Origin: Carallia brachiata
Lineage: Eukaryota > Streptophyta > Magnoliopsida > Malpighiales > Rhizophoraceae
Direction of reading: 5' to 3'
Length of the DNA: 64,000 nt
NCBI GenBank assembly: GCA_021464245.1
Contig: JADCRB010000102.1
Coordinates: 682,001-746,000 of the forward strand
Part shown: in pieces, positions 46,723 through 59,727 of the stretch
Numbering within the stretch: the stretch's first letter is position 1
Layout: each line of letters begins with the position of its first letter
Position numbers and translations under genes: made by a program
Notes under the pieces: generated by a model
Databases searched by the model: none
What the model was told of the DNA's origin: nothing
What the model saw: the letters and a program-made list of their open reading frames with translations, nothing else

Positions 46723-49700
46723 ATGGTGTTCTTTAGAAGAACCGTTTCTTTGCTTTCTACAAAGCTTCGTTCTCGTGCCGTAAGTCGTGTCATCTTCGTT
46801 CTTTCAGGATAATTGTGAATAAGAACATTTAATAGTTATGCTATTATTGATAGAAGTATATAATAATAATAATAATAATAATATGATTAATTCTATTTAA
46901 TTGGACAGGTTCAGCAGTCTAATCTCAGCAATTCGGTCAGATGGCTTCAAACGCTTACCTCCTCGGATCTCGTAACCTTTCCTTTCTTTCTTTCTTTCTT
47001 TCTCGCTTTTCTTCCTTTTGCGGTCTTTGTTTGTGTTTTTTTTTTTCCTATTCATCTTATGGTTATGTCTGGAAATAGTCGCTTTGGAAAGGCAAAACAC
47101 TGGGTACCCTTTCCAGGCTTCGCAAATGTGGAAGCTTCTCCCTCCCCCCCCCCAATATATTTATGTCAGGAAGGTATTTTTGCAAGAAAAAAAGTTTATG
47201 GGCATACGATTTTGTCATATGAAATGGTCATATTAGAATAATTAACATATTTTGTGTATTCGCAATGATAAAATGTACCATGAAAAAATTTAACTATTTT
47301 TTTTCTGATTCACACTATTTTTTAGTTGTACATTTTATCATTATAGTTGTACAAAATATGTTGTGGTTCTAATATTACCACAGTATGATAATTGTTTTGT
47401 ATGCACATGCAGTGGAACCTTTTTTGCAAAACCAAAGGTAAAGCTGCGTCCTTATCCGGATCCCACGAATATGGGAGTATCAGTGCACGCGGTTGCGTAT
47501 ATATATATATATATGTCACGAATGTATTTTGGGGCTGCAAATTGAATGGATGGCTTGGTTCGATAGATAAAGTTTGTCTGAAGTTGTTATAACATAAGGG
47601 GCTTCCTGAGCTCAAATTTTATTGCTAATGAAATCTTAGTTTATTGTTCATTCATATACTTAATGAAGAAGCTGCTTGCTATTTTTTTTTTTTTAACCTC
47701 ACATTAAGGCAAGGCAGCTTCTAGTAGTTCATGTTATTGACACATAATGCTGCGTGGAGTTCACAATTTGTATTTTATGCGCTAATTGTTTCCTGATAGT
47801 TCCTTTTATAATAGTCTCTCTTTTTTTTTTTTTTTTTTTTGGGTTTTACCTTTTGGACATATAGGACCTTCATTCCCAACTGAAGGAATTGATCCCAGAG
47901 CAACAGGTACGTATTGTTATGACTTTTTTTTTTTTTTCCTCTCTCCTCCCGGCCACAAAGTGGATGCATTTTGCTGCACATGAAAATAATGTCTTATTAA
48001 CCTTTCTCTCTTGAGGAATGTCTATTTATACAACTTGATTTGTTTGTTATTGTACAAGTTATCAGTTCAACTTAAGGGTGAGAAATGGCTTTTTTTTTCT
48101 TCTTCTTTTTTTCTTCTTTTCCTTAATTGTTGCTGGTTTATCATTATTATCATTTTTACTCCTTGCAGGAGCGATTGAAGAAAATTAAGTCAGAATATGG
48201 GAAAGTTCAGCTGGGAAATATTACGGTGGATATGGTAAATATGAGTGTTTATAGAATAACACTTATGCACTTCTTCTTGTTTCGGTGTCTTTACCTTTAA
48301 GTAAAATTTGAAGTAATAGTTTAGCTTAGTTTGCTGCTGAAGCCATTTACGGTTGCATGTCCCGATATTGTATAATCTAATGTTATTGATAATGTGCCTT
48401 AAAATTGGGAAGGTACTTGGCGGAATGAGAGGAATGACAGGACTATTGTGGGAAACCTCATTGCTTGATCCAGATGAGGTATTACATTCATGAACTCAGC
48501 TATGAAATATTACAAACTAATGTCATTGATGAAAATGAAAAGCTATGTTGATGAAATCTTTTGGGACTGTTAAATAGTTTTACTAGTTATAGAGGTGAAC
48601 GATGGTTTACTGTGTTGTAGGGAATTCGGTTTCGCAGTTTGTCTATACCTGAGTGCCAAAAATTGTTACCAGCTGCAAAACCTGGTGGGGAGCCTTTGCC
48701 TGAGGGTCTTCTCTGGCTTCTTTTGACTGGAAAGGTACTGTGACTATTTGAAACAAGCTATCACAAGTGATTTTCTTGTTGTTTTTTTAGCTTTTTTCCA
48801 AACAGAATTTATCGACTTCTGCTTTCCTTTTTCGAAATTGAGGTACCAAGCAAAGAGCAAGTTGATGCTTTGTCAAAGGAATTATGTGATCGCGCCACGG
48901 TTCCAGGTCTGTGCTTAGGTTCTCTGCTATGTTGTTTATTCTTCTTGTTATAAGGATCCCTTTGAATGCAATTTAACTTTTAAGAGCCTGCGATTCCTCC
49001 GTGTCGACCAACTACATTATAAATTCAATTTTGAGTTGTGCTTTTTATGTGCTTTTTGATTCTTATGTCAATTTTCCTAGGAGTGTTGGTAGTTTACCTA
49101 ACCATCTGCCAACATGGAACTAGTCTTTGTCTTTGTCTGTGCTCATGCTATTCAATTGTGCTTGAGGTGATTTTTTTCCTTTTACCTGGTTGCAGATTAT
49201 GTGTATAAGGCCATCGATGCGCTACCTGTCACAGCTCATCCAATGACTCAATTTGGAGCTGGTGTTTTGGCCCTTCAGGTTGATTAATGTTCTTGACTTA
49301 CTGTCTTGACTAAACATATTTCAACTGTGTTTTAAGCTCTCTATGTATATTGTTCTCTTTTTTTATATTCTCAAGCATCATAGCCAATATTATTTGGTTT
49401 GACTGTTAATCTCTTGCTTTGCATCGAGGAGCTTATATGAATCTTGGATTGCCAAATGTGGCCTCTTTAATAATAAGAATCTGCTTTATTGATGTAGTGT
49501 GGCTGAAAATGTTATAAGCTTCCCTACAAGAGGGTGTAATTATTACTGTTGCTTCTATGATATACCAATCAAGTATCTTTTTCAATTTTTTTGTTAGCGT
49601 GTGTTGTCAACGTTACATTTTGTAGGGAGGATAAGTGGAGTGGGAATAAGAAAGGAAGAAATTAAGAGTCTGACTCCTTTTTCTTTTTGCTCGTTCAACT

Positions 49701-51542
49701 AGGATGGCAGAGAGTAAGAAACCATAAATAAAAGTTTATAAACTATAGAATCTTCAAAATTAAAAATGCATGCAACTGGGAGTCGGATCATAACTGAAAA
49801 TGACTAAGCTGATAAACTTATGTGATTTTTCTAAGTAGCCTATGTATTTAAAACAATATCATGTTTGGAAATTATCCAAAAAAATGTCATCTTCTAGGTT
49901 CTGTAGTATATGATTGATTTTGATAATGAAAAGCAACTGTCATTGACAACTACTCATCGGGGAGCCCTTATTTGGAGAGGCAAACAATTTTTGTTTCATC
50001 CTCAATGTTCACTAGCAACGAGCTAACTAAACTTTGTAAGAGACACTTTGAATGTGCTAGTTGATATTAGATTATTTCATATGATATGTGTGCAAACTAC
50101 GCTGAAACTCTCTGTGCATCACTTTCAGGTCCAAAGTGAATTCCAGAAAGCATATGACAAGGGGATTCACAAATCAAAGTAAGGGCTTTCAATGGTTTTG
50201 CTCGTATAACTTAGGCTCTATCAGTTTTGGAAGAAACATAACTTGTGACACTTTTAGGTACTGGGAGCCAACATATGAGGATTCACTTAATCTAATTGCT
50301 CGTGTCCCAATAGTTGCAGCATATGTTTATCGAAGGTCAGTGAGCATATTGTAGTCATCCCTTGCACTTTGATTTGGTTGTGCTTGAAGAGTTTGTGCAT
50401 GATTTAATCGAAGAAACAAACCAAATATTAGACTCCTAATAGGTACAGAAACAAGAAATAAAAAAGCTCAGCAGCTGAGAATTCTGATTAACAAGGGATA
50501 TTCCATGGATGAGACATACTGATAGAATTCTTGTTGCCTGGCTGAGGCAGATTTGAATAGCACATTATTTTCTTTTGATGATTACTGAGGTTATGCTAGA
50601 ACAAGTTATTGCTGATAAAGCCTTGAGATTATTTTTTTTTCTAATTATAGTAATTGTAATCGTCTCTAAATTTAGAGGATTTCTTTTGAAACATCTAGTA
50701 GAGCAAACTGAACTTCCTGGTGTGGAACTATTTCGGTGGCGTAGAATTACTTTTTAATTTTCCTTCAAGTAAGAACTAGTGAAAATCAAATGGCTTCTTG
50801 TTTTTCGTTGGTGTCACATGAAAACTGATTCAACAAATATCATTCCCGGAATGACTCATTCTGGTTTTTTTTTTATGTTTTTCTTTGATAAATACTTCCA
50901 ATAGAGCTGTTGTCGAGTGGGTAAGGCAGGTTTTGAATTAGTGTCACTTTACAAAGCTGGGTGCAAGCAGTTTCTGGAGTTCCCAATTTATGCATAATCA
51001 TCTCTACTTAAGGCTACTTTCTTACCCAAATATGCTTTTACATCTTCTCTCTCTCTGTCTCTTCTCTCTCTGTCCTCCCAAACACACACAAATAACTGGT
51101 TTGTTAGCTTTTTGTTCATGATTAAGGTGCATGTCCGACTTGCTCATGAAATCTTTTCTGGCAATTGGATGTTTGCTGTGATTTTGAAGGATATACAAAG
51201 ATGGAAAAATTATTCCCATTGATGAATCTCTGGATTATGGTGCAAATTTCTCACATATGTTGGGATTTGATAGTCCTCAGATGCAAGAGCTTATGAGGCT
51301 CTACGTGACAATCCACAGGTCTTTATATCTCTCTTAGACACATTATGTTATGATAGGAGTTAGCTGCAATAGCATCTATACCATTGCACTTGGAGGGATA
51401 AATTTCTCATCTAAATACCTTCTTATCCTCAAATATGTTGCAGTGACCATGAAGGTGGAAATGTCAGTGCTCATGCCGGCCACTTGGTGAGTTACTCATG
51501 TTTGGAGAACTGAAGGCATTATATACTCTCTCTCTCTCTCTC

Positions 51543-51586
<44 letters not shown>

Positions 51587-52955
51587 CAAGAGAGAATGAT
51601 GGTGTTTTGTGAGACTAAATGCAGATACATATGTCCTCTTGTGACAAATCTCATGCCATGTTCAGGTGGCGAGTGCACTTTCAGATCCTTATCTTTCATT
51701 TGCAGCTGCATTGAATGGTTTGGCTGGGCCACTTCATGGCTTGGCTAATCAGGTAATATAATGTCTTACCTGTATTCTTCCAACTCTGTCCCTCCCTCTC
51801 TCTCCCATTCCCTGCTTCTCCTTTTTCTGTGTTTTTTTTTTTTTTCCTTTTTTTTAATTATCTCATGTCTTGTCTGCATTCCCCAATATTGTACTGGCAG
51901 GAGGTTCTGCTTTGGATCAAGACTGTGGTAGAGGAGTGTGGAGAGAACATAACCACAGAACAACTAAAAGACTATGTCTGGAAAACATTAAATAGTGGAA
52001 AGGTAAATATGTTGGATGGCTGCTATTCAATGATCACTTTTTGTGTGTATCTGTTGTTATCACTAGTTTTTACTATTCTTGATTTGACTTCGTGCCTGCT
52101 GGCTCTCATTCCTCACCAACCTCCTGCACCACCCAAAAAAAAAAAAACATAAATTGCAGGTTGTTCCTGGATTCGGGCATGGAGTGTTGCGTAAAACTGA
52201 TCCAAGATATATGTGTCAGAGAGAGTTTGCATTGAAGCATTTGCCTGATGATCCGCTTTTCCAGCTGGTTGTTACTATTCCCTGAGTAGAGAACATTTTT
52301 CAGCTTTGCCTTTAGTTGATACATGCTGTTTATTGCTCTAAATATTAATTACTTCCAACGTCAACAGGTCTCTAAGCTTTATGAAGTTGTGCCTCCAATT
52401 CTTACTGAGCTGGGCAAAGTAAGTTGCTCATCTTTTTTAAGTTGCACTGTTGCAGAGATGCTAATAACTGCCCTTGGAAGTTTGTTCCATTAGGTCCAGT
52501 CCAAACTAGAGTTCAGACTGGTTTCTAATGCTGATATTCTGATCTTGTAGGTCAAGAATCCCTGGCCGAATGTTGATGCTCACAGTGGGGTGTTGCTGAA
52601 CTACTATGGTTTAACTGAAGCTAGGTATTTTGTCTACAATTGATCCCATAGCTTCACATTGTTAGAGCCAGTCTATTATTTGAAAGAAAGATGACATTCT
52701 TCCGATTTACTTGTGGACAGATACTTCACAGTTCTTTTCGGTGTTCAAGGAGTATTGGCATTTGTTCTCAGGTTTGTTCTGTTGTCATTCTTTATTTATT
52801 TCTTTTTGTTCATCTCTGGGTTATGATGCAACAACATGAACCTTTTTTCGATTCAGTTGATATGGGACCGAGCTCTTGGTTTGCCGATTGAGAGGCCGAA
52901 AAGTGTTACAATGGAGTGGCTTGAGAATTACTGCAAGAAAGCATCTTCGTCCTGA
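46723..52955 (+). CDS. CSY4: Citrate synthase, mitochondrial
   Basis: Condenses acetyl-CoA and oxaloacetate to citrate in the mitochondrial TCA cycle. Nineteen coding exons: 46723-46779, 46909-46971, 47865-47906, 48169-48234, 48413-48478, 48621-48734, 48843-48906, 49196-49278, 50129-50178, 50258-50335, 51190-51318, 51444-51486, 51666-51752, 51901-52002, 52160-52267, 52368-52418, 52551-52624, 52721-52771, 52857-52955. An Arg/Ser-rich, acid-free mitochondrial presequence ([19 protein letters not shown]) starts the protein. The catalytic residues are present: His in GPLHGLANQ, His in GFGHGVLRK and Asp in NVDAHSG. The exons total 1427 nt, one short of 476 codons. The missing base lies near 52743 in exon 18, where relatives read GVSRSLGI and this frame shifts (see findings). 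With it, length is 475 residues, as in plant mitochondrial citrate synthases. All junctions are GT-AG and consistent in phase. Confidence 0.95.
47405..47500 (+). repeat. Au-like SINE fragment in citrate synthase intron 2
   Basis: AAAGGTAAAGCTGCGTCC, GGATCCCACGAATATGGGAG and AGTGCACGCGGTTGCG follow the order and wording of the 3' half of the plant Au SINE (GGTAAGGCTGCGTAC, GACCC-GCGGGAGC, GTGCACCGGGTTGCC). A (TA)n run follows at 47497-47513. Confidence 0.45.
51525..51583. repeat. Compound (CT)n(CA)n microsatellite in citrate synthase intron 12
   Basis: CT repeats at 51525-51546 run straight into CA repeats at 51548-51583. Confidence 0.9.
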
Positions 52956-53600
52956 GAAATTAGTGGAGTGGCTTGACATTTAACTTCCATAATAATAGCT
53001 CCAAATAGCCTCTGTGTTGGGCAGACTAGTGGTGTGAAGTTGCGAATTTCAGTAATGTAGTGAAATTGGGGGCATCTTAACTATTGTTGTTGAGTTTTCT
53101 TTGGCAAAATTTTGAGGCCAGGTCGTTGGGTCAATTGCGGTTACACGGTCCAATTGAGCCATTTAAATAATAAAGTACTCTTTGTTGAGTCAGTTTGGTG
53201 GCATGCAGCTCTCTGTGGTAGTGGGATCTATGCTGTCAATTTTGGCTACTGCTGGTATCGTTAATGCTCAATTTGTGCAACAATTTATAGTCTTGGTTCA
53301 TGTTTAAGAGTATTGTAATCATGTTGCTTGGTTATTCGCATAGCTATTTGCCACCATTTTTGTTCTGTTCTAGGCTTCAACCGTGGATTCATTTGTAGAA
53401 TTGCATTTTATTGTTGGAACTTTATTGTTGGCTGGTTTGCATTCGTCTAGGAACATTTAGATTCTTCTTTTTTTTTGTATTATGCAAACGAAAATTTGGG
53501 GATAAGCGCTCGGCATGTCCTAAATTTTTGAAAATTTTTGCAATTGATTCATTAATGTTTTTGAGTTTTCAAATCAATTGTAAATTTTTTAATTTTCATT
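52956..53600 (+). other. Citrate synthase 3' UTR and downstream DNA
   Basis: Mixed-composition sequence typical of a plant 3' UTR, with AATAAT/AATAAAG signals near 53166-53173. No further coding exon seen. Confidence 0.45.
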
Positions 53601-53601
53601 C

Positions 53602-53636
<35 letters not shown>

Positions 53637-54680
53637 ACAAAAATAGGTCAAACTATTGGATAAAGAATTTGATTTAATAAAGACTGTATGAAAAGCATCC
53701 AAAATATGCTTTAACCTTAAGTTTGTTGTTCAAATAATATTGGTAGCATGTTATAAGTGAAAGGTCAATCGTTATTTATTTCTAATTAGTTGGTTTAGAT
53801 TTTGAAATTAAAAAAAAAAAAAAAAGGTCTCTATCAAGTCAAACTACTTATTTAAAGGTTGACTACTTTTATTCTAAAAAATGAATTTACATGCAAAATA
53901 AAATAAATGATTAAGATTAGTTTGAAAATTTAAAACTATTTAGAATTTAATTATAAAAATTCTTATAAATTTAGCAAATTGAGAAGGCTTATCGTAAAAA
54001 ATTTGTGTTTAGCCATTTTGTGGAAAGGTTTCTTCATCTTTCCCCAAGTCTATATATATATATATATATATAAGATTAAAGGATTATATACATTTTAACT
54101 TTTTTTTTTTTTATAGTTGCTCACATGTTACATATATCGATTAATTATCAAAAAGTTGAAAGTCAAATATATTATAAATTTGTTATAAGTGTTAATGTGT
54201 TAATTTTTAACTTATGATTATAAAAGAGAAAATAAAAAATAATTGTCTATAACAAACTCTAAAATTAAATCTTTTCAACATAAGTAAAAACATAATTTTC
54301 TTACTTTACAATCATGTCTAATTATACTTGACCGCTAAGGGGTATGTATCATATATATATTTTTTTTGGAACTAAGGGGTATGTATCTTTTTTTTTTTTT
54401 TTTGACATAATGTATCTTATTATTGCATAAGACAAACGGAAATAGAATGAAAGAATTCCCTTTATAAGTTTATTATAATCTTTTCGATGTGGGTGTATTA
54501 ATTAATTAATTAATTGAGAACAATTGTGGGTGTAACCGTAAAGAAGGCGGATATTAAGATTTACGAGTGAGAGCATCATAAAAATAAAATAAAATAAAAT
54601 AAAATAAAATAACGCAGCGTTTTAAAATATGTTAATTTTGCGATACGATGACGTTTTATCGGCATTAGAGGTGAGCACAA
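53601..54680. other. AT-rich spacer with microsatellites
   Basis: Contains (TA)n at 53605-53634 and 54051-54072, a TTAA run at 54500-54514 and (AAAAT)n at about 54583-54611. No gene recognised. Confidence 0.55.
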
Positions 54681-54786
54681 TCGCCATTGGGTGAAATGAA
54701 GGCCCGCAGAGCCATTCGCCGTGGCCGGTGTCTCCGAACCAGATATTTTCCAAAGAAGAGGAGCAGAAGGAGGAGGGGGATCAGAA

Positions 54787-56483
54787 ATGAACTTAATCTG
54801 CGTACCGGGATTATTGCAGTTGAATCAAGTCGTCGTCGGAGGAGGAGGAGGAATTATAGGCGTACATAATAAACGCCGTCTTCGTCCGGTTCCAAGTGGC
54901 TGTAGCAGTGGCAGCAATAGAGCTGCTGCTATTCTCACTCCCAGTCATTCCGCTGTCCCTTTCCCTTTTCCTCGCACTTGCAGGTAAGAAACACTACACT
55001 TTTTTGGTGTTGCTGTTGTTCTCTCGTCGGCTTAACATTTTCTACCTTAAGTTTCGTATGATTAAAAGTTGGAGTAATTCAATTCAATTCATTTGAAATT
55101 CTCTTGCGCACTTATTTTTGTTTGGGATCACACATATCCAAAAAAAAAAAACAAGAAGAAAAAAAAAATGACCATCTTTACACAATGGGATGGAATTTGG
55201 TGGGAATTCAATCATTTGCCTCAAAAACGAAGTGAACTGTAACAAAGCTTGGTTCTTGCAAATTGATTGATATTGTAACCGCTACTGCCTGTCCTGGTTT
55301 TTGTCAAGGCATTCTTGTGAGTCACCTGGATATTGATGGTTTTGTTTTATACCATTAAATTACAGAGTCATAGGTCACATTTTTAACTGGGGAGATTCTG
55401 AAAATTGATTTATATATTGTTAGCATGTTCTTTTTAATTGCATTTCTCTGCTGATGAAGGGTGTCCAAGAAGACGATAAAAAAAAATGATTTGGCAACAG
55501 CTGGTGTTGGGGATGGTTGGTGGCCAAAGTCTAACTATTGCAGACAGACCTACTCTTTATATGGGTTAGCTTTGTTTGGATTTTCAGGCTTCAAATTTTA
55601 GCCTTTGTTAAGGTCTGGACCACCAACTAATCACCCTTTTTGAGTTTTGACTCTGAGTGAGTGCCACCATGGGTGCAGTGCTTTGTCCTCGACTGCCCTC
55701 ACCACCGGTGTGTATCGTGCTGTAGAATCCACAGAAGAAGACATCTACTCTATTAAAACATTGAAATAAAATTATGTACTTACTAAGGCCTTAAACTTGT
55801 AACCTTAGTGGGGTTGGGTCATGATGGATTCAGGATGTAATATTTGATTCTAAGAAGATGATAAAAAAAAAAAAAACCGAGGGCGATATGCATATAAGAA
55901 CTGCCAAGTGGAATTGGGGTTACTGCAGATTAGGAGTGCTGAAATCTAAGGGTATTTGATCCAAACTGTTGGGGCTTTTTTTTTGGGTAAAGTTATTGAT
56001 TTGCAAACTGAACCAGGTTTGCTCACCCTGCCTGTTACTTTAATGAAATATATGGATGATATCTAAGACTCGGAACAACCGCAAAAATTTCACATTTGCT
56101 GCAAGGGCGAGGGAATTGTTAAGGGTTGCATATGCATATGCATGGTAACCCTGTCACTGCAATATTTCCATGTTGCTGCTCAAGCTGGAAGTTAGTCTGT
56201 GTTGATTATTGTTAACTCTCTCTTTTTACTCAGATATGAACTTACAACAAGATGGAAAATGATGCAGAGGATTTTTACCATCTTTGCGTCAAATTCAAGC
56301 CCTTCTGGTGGAGATTCCGTGAAAGATAAATCAGAAAAGATCACTACCAAAGATGCCGCTCAAGGTCCTCCATTTCTGACTATTTTGGCCGGATTGCTTG
56401 TCTTTTTACTTGTATGTTGGGTATTTGGGTCTATTATATTGTGGTTATATGGTCTCGTTGTTAACGTGCCTCCATCGAAGTAG
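54787..56483 (+). CDS. Small single-span membrane protein, function unknown
   Basis: Two coding exons, 54787-54983 and 56234-56483, joined AG|A with GT-AG borders, give 148 residues with no frame conflict. The N-terminal part (MNLICVPGLLQLNQ, a Gly run, then a Ser/Arg/Pro-rich stretch with few acidic residues) could be an organelle-targeting peptide. A hydrophilic Ser/Lys/Asp stretch (about residues 82-112) precedes a long hydrophobic segment (FLTILAGLLVFLLVCWVFGS and on, about residues 116-143), predicted to span a membrane, and a short tail PPSK. ATG 54787 is chosen because the frame upstream has no earlier ATG before 54721. I do not recognise a named family. The intron is 1250 bp. Confidence 0.7.
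55780..55850 (+). repeat. Third copy of the SEC24-intron SINE-like repeat
   Basis: GTAACCTTAGTGGGGTTGGG followed by TCATGATGGATTC parallels the CCTTA-GTGG-GTC-G-TACAT-GATT order of the copy at 41322. Diverged, within the intron of the membrane-protein gene. Confidence 0.4.
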
Positions 56484-57178
56484 ATTGAGTCGTGAACATT
56501 CATGTAAATGTTTATGTTGAAGCTGCCCTTCCTTAGACCTTTGGTTGTGGGAGACTAGTCCATTGGGACACCTTTAAAAGTTATTAGCTTGCATGCTTTC
56601 CTGGTACCTGTTTTTGCAACTTTTCTTACTTCCTAATAGCCCTTTTCAAGCCAATTTCTTTTCCAGTGATTAAGCGAATATAGACATTTGAACAACGTAA
56701 CAGGAACTGCGTCACCGCAGACGAAGAATAAGTTGGCATAACAGAGAAAGAACATTACTTCGACTTGACAACCATCCAATGCAAGCTGGGGAAACGATTT
56801 GTGACCCTGCAACATGGGACTCAAAAGACTGCCTTTAATTTTCCGCACAAGATGGCTATTTTGCGAGCATTTGATGCATTGACGAATGACTTTGTAATTA
56901 TGCGGCATCCAATTTGATTCCTTGCCGTGAAAAGGCACTTGCTGGCAAATATTCTAGTTTTGAAGAGCTGGAGACCAAAAGTTATTTGTTTTTCGCAGTT
57001 GATATTAGAGAAACAAGAAAAAAATCTTATTCACATGGATCGAAAAAAACCAAAAGAGATCTTATTCACTAAAAACATAGAATAATGGTCGCCAAAATAA
57101 ATTCTCACATAGGAGATGGTAGCTCCATATTCCATAAAAACTTCACTTTGTAACGCTATCTTAGAATAGGGCAGTAAG
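56484..57178. other. Convergent 3' region between two genes
   Basis: Lies between the stop of the plus-strand membrane-protein gene and the stop of the minus-strand gene at 57179. Holds both 3' UTRs; no other gene recognised. Confidence 0.5.
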
Positions 57179-59094
57179 TCATTTGCCCATTGTTCCTTCA
57201 TCTCGAGGAATGCCATCTCCAACCCCAGTTGATGCCCTAAAGTCACGACGCTCGTCAGTGGTGGCAGTAATAACTGGCATCCATACTTCAGCGCTGCTGC
57301 TCAAGAGCGATTGCACCTGTGGATCTGCAGCTATTGCTGATGATACCATCTCGTCCACGTTAGCTAGCTTTTCTGATAGTTTGTCCAACTCCTGTGCTAT
57401 TTCAATCTAACATCAAACCAAATATGAGTTACTTAAAAAACACATGAACAAACTACCAGGTCCTTGTCAAGTGATCAAATATTCCTAATTCTCAGCATAT
57501 GCTGTATAAAGAGTTCAGGGAACGAATGAACCAAAAAGGTAAGAAATATTGCAATCCTAGTCATAACTAATCAATAGCTACCTCATTCAGGTTGCGACTG
57601 GACTCTGAAGGAACTTTCTTAACCTCCAATCCAAGTGCTTCAATTTTAGAGCGCAGTTCAACTTCTTCCTCATTGGTCAGTGCTTCCACCTGAACTAAAG
57701 GCAATCAGAACAAAACATTAGTTGATGTGAAAAATAGAGCGTAATTTAAAGAAGCACAAGAGGTTCAAATGGTGAAGGTCCAATCTAAAAACAATTCACA
57801 CGTAATCAATATGATGCAGTGTAACTCATGCAAAATTAATAGTTCGTAGATATTGCGGATTGGAGTTATTTCCATTCAAGAACAAGTCAAATTAACATGA
57901 TTACAGATATCTTAAGAAGCAAAAGGATTAAAAAACAAATTTAGTCTCCGAATGTGCAATAGAAAGGTAGACATTGTTGAATCAAATTTTCCCATTTAAT
58001 TTGGTAAAAATGCAAATTCCTTAAATCCTTTTTAATGATGAGAAAAAAGTAGCCTAGGCACAATTTTGCAGTTGCAGGAATTTTCTCCCTTGTTTGAACC
58101 CAAGAAATTCTAAATCATCCAAACCATTATTGAGCAGAAGCACATTAATGACAATTTATTAGGATAACAATGCATAAACTCCTAACGCCTCATGCAATGT
58201 GCTATCATTTTATCTAATTTGTGCTGAAATCCCCTCCAAACTTTGTCAAAACTCTAGCCATAAACTGATTAAAGCTTACTTTGGCAAGATTACTCAGATC
58301 AGGAAAAAAAAAAAGTCAGTTTGAGTAGAGAGGGAATTCAAGCATGGAAAAAATCTATGATAAAGGCCAAAATTTTCAGTCCTCCATAACAAGAAATTTA
58401 ATATCTCTGTCCAGCAATTCCAACGGTCATAGTTGGTACACTCTAATAGATTTTAGAATTGATGAAACAAGAACTGAAGGCGTGGCTTCCATTCACAGCT
58501 AGAATTGCTATCAGCCTCTCTAGGACACCACAGCACAGTAATTAACTCCCATCAAAGAAAGTCCAAATCAAGATCTCGCTCTTGCAGATCCAACAACTCA
58601 GTTTCAGCAACAACCCACCTCACCAACTGCTCTCCTCTTCACATCTATATCAAGAACTCTCCCCCTTCCCCCTCCCCCCCGGCGGGCGCCCCCATGGTTC
58701 CCAATAATCAATACCCGGAAGCTGCAATTTTGAGGACAGGAAGGGGGCAGAAATCATTCCCTGCTCTTTTAATTCAGTTATAACTCGGATTACTCAGCAA
58801 CACAAAAGGTTCAGAACCAGCAAGCCGGACCAGCAAGCGAGGGACTGACAAACACAATGGCCATTAATTAATCACCATGGGCGGGCAACACAGAGTGGGA
58901 TCGTTAAATAAATCAAATAACCGGATCATCACGCAAATAAACAAATCCCCAAAGCAAATAAAACACAAATTAATATGAAATTAAAATCAACATGTCCACT
59001 GAAAATTCCCAAATCTTATAAAAAAAACAAACAGTCAGAAGCATCTATCCCGACGACCAACACAAACGCAGAGACAGACAGAGAGAGAGATGTA

Positions 59095-59136
<42 letters not shown>

Positions 59137-59227
59137 ATAATGAAAAAGTGAACTGAGAAAGAGAGAGAGAAAGGGAATGGAGGGGACCTGGTGGAGGAGA
59201 GAAGAAAGGAGATCAAACAATGGTGCA

Positions 59228-59262
<35 letters not shown>

Positions 59263-59289
59263 CCCTTCTTCTCTTTCTTCTCCTCCCAT
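57179..59289 (-). CDS. 145-residue coiled-coil protein with polyalanine, function unknown
   Basis: Three minus-strand exons, 59289-59188, 57689-57582 and 57406-57179, with GT-AG borders, sum to 438 nt in phase. The N-terminus MGGEEREEGK is followed by ten Ala encoded by a GCA/(CTG on plus) repeat, then DAPLFDLLSSLLHQ. The middle is charged and helical (VEALTNEEEVELRSKIEALG and IEIAQELDKLSEKLANVDEM), likely a coiled coil. The tail has AEVWMPVITATTDERRDF and ends in GTMGK. I do not recognise a named family. Small coiled-coil subunits of trafficking or cytoskeletal complexes look like this, but that is only an analogy. Intron 1 is 1498 bp. No signal peptide or membrane span is visible. Confidence 0.8.
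59103..59132. repeat. (TA)n microsatellite
   Basis: Fifteen AT dinucleotides in intron 1 of the coiled-coil gene, about 55 bp from the splice donor. Confidence 0.9.
59229..59260. repeat. Trinucleotide repeat encoding polyalanine
   Basis: (GCT)n on plus, within exon 1 of the minus-strand coiled-coil gene. Confidence 0.9.
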
Positions 59290-59725
59290 TTTCACTTGTC
59301 TATTATGATTTCAATTCACCGTCACCTCTCTCTCTCTCTCTCCCTTCTTTCTAGTTCTGCTTTACTATTTTTTTAGAACAAGACTATTTATGCAAAATCG
59401 ATTTTCTAATACATACTTTATAATTTGTATAAAAAATTATTTAAATATTATAAAAAAAATTTATGTTTCATATAAAAATATTAGATTTTACTAGCAATAA
59501 ATACTTTTACTTTCTTTTTTACAGTTGCTGTTTACGTGGCAGATATTGATTGGTTGTCAAAAAATTAAATGTCAAAAATATTACAAAAATACTATTAAAA
59601 AGTACTAATATGTTGATATTTTATTAATATCTATAAAAAAGAAAGTAAAAAATAACTGCATGTAATAAAATTCAAAAGTATTTTCCCTCCATTTAAATTC
59701 AAGAAAATGCTTACCCAAAACGAAC
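59290..59725 (-). promoter_or_regulatory. Upstream region of the coiled-coil gene
   Basis: (CT)n on plus at 59325-59342 lies just upstream of the ATG on minus, giving a GA-rich leader. Beyond about 59380 it is plain AT-rich DNA. No defined promoter element. Confidence 0.35.
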
Positions 59726-59727
59726 AA

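Noticed and set aside
47018..47241. Open frames just after citrate synthase exon 2
   Set aside because: They lie in intron 2, which is bounded by good splice sites and conserved flanking exons.
54687..54869. Arg-rich open frame overlapping exon 1 of the membrane-protein gene
   Set aside because: It is the shadow of the Gly-rich coding frame; the chosen frame splices cleanly to a hydrophobic-helix exon.
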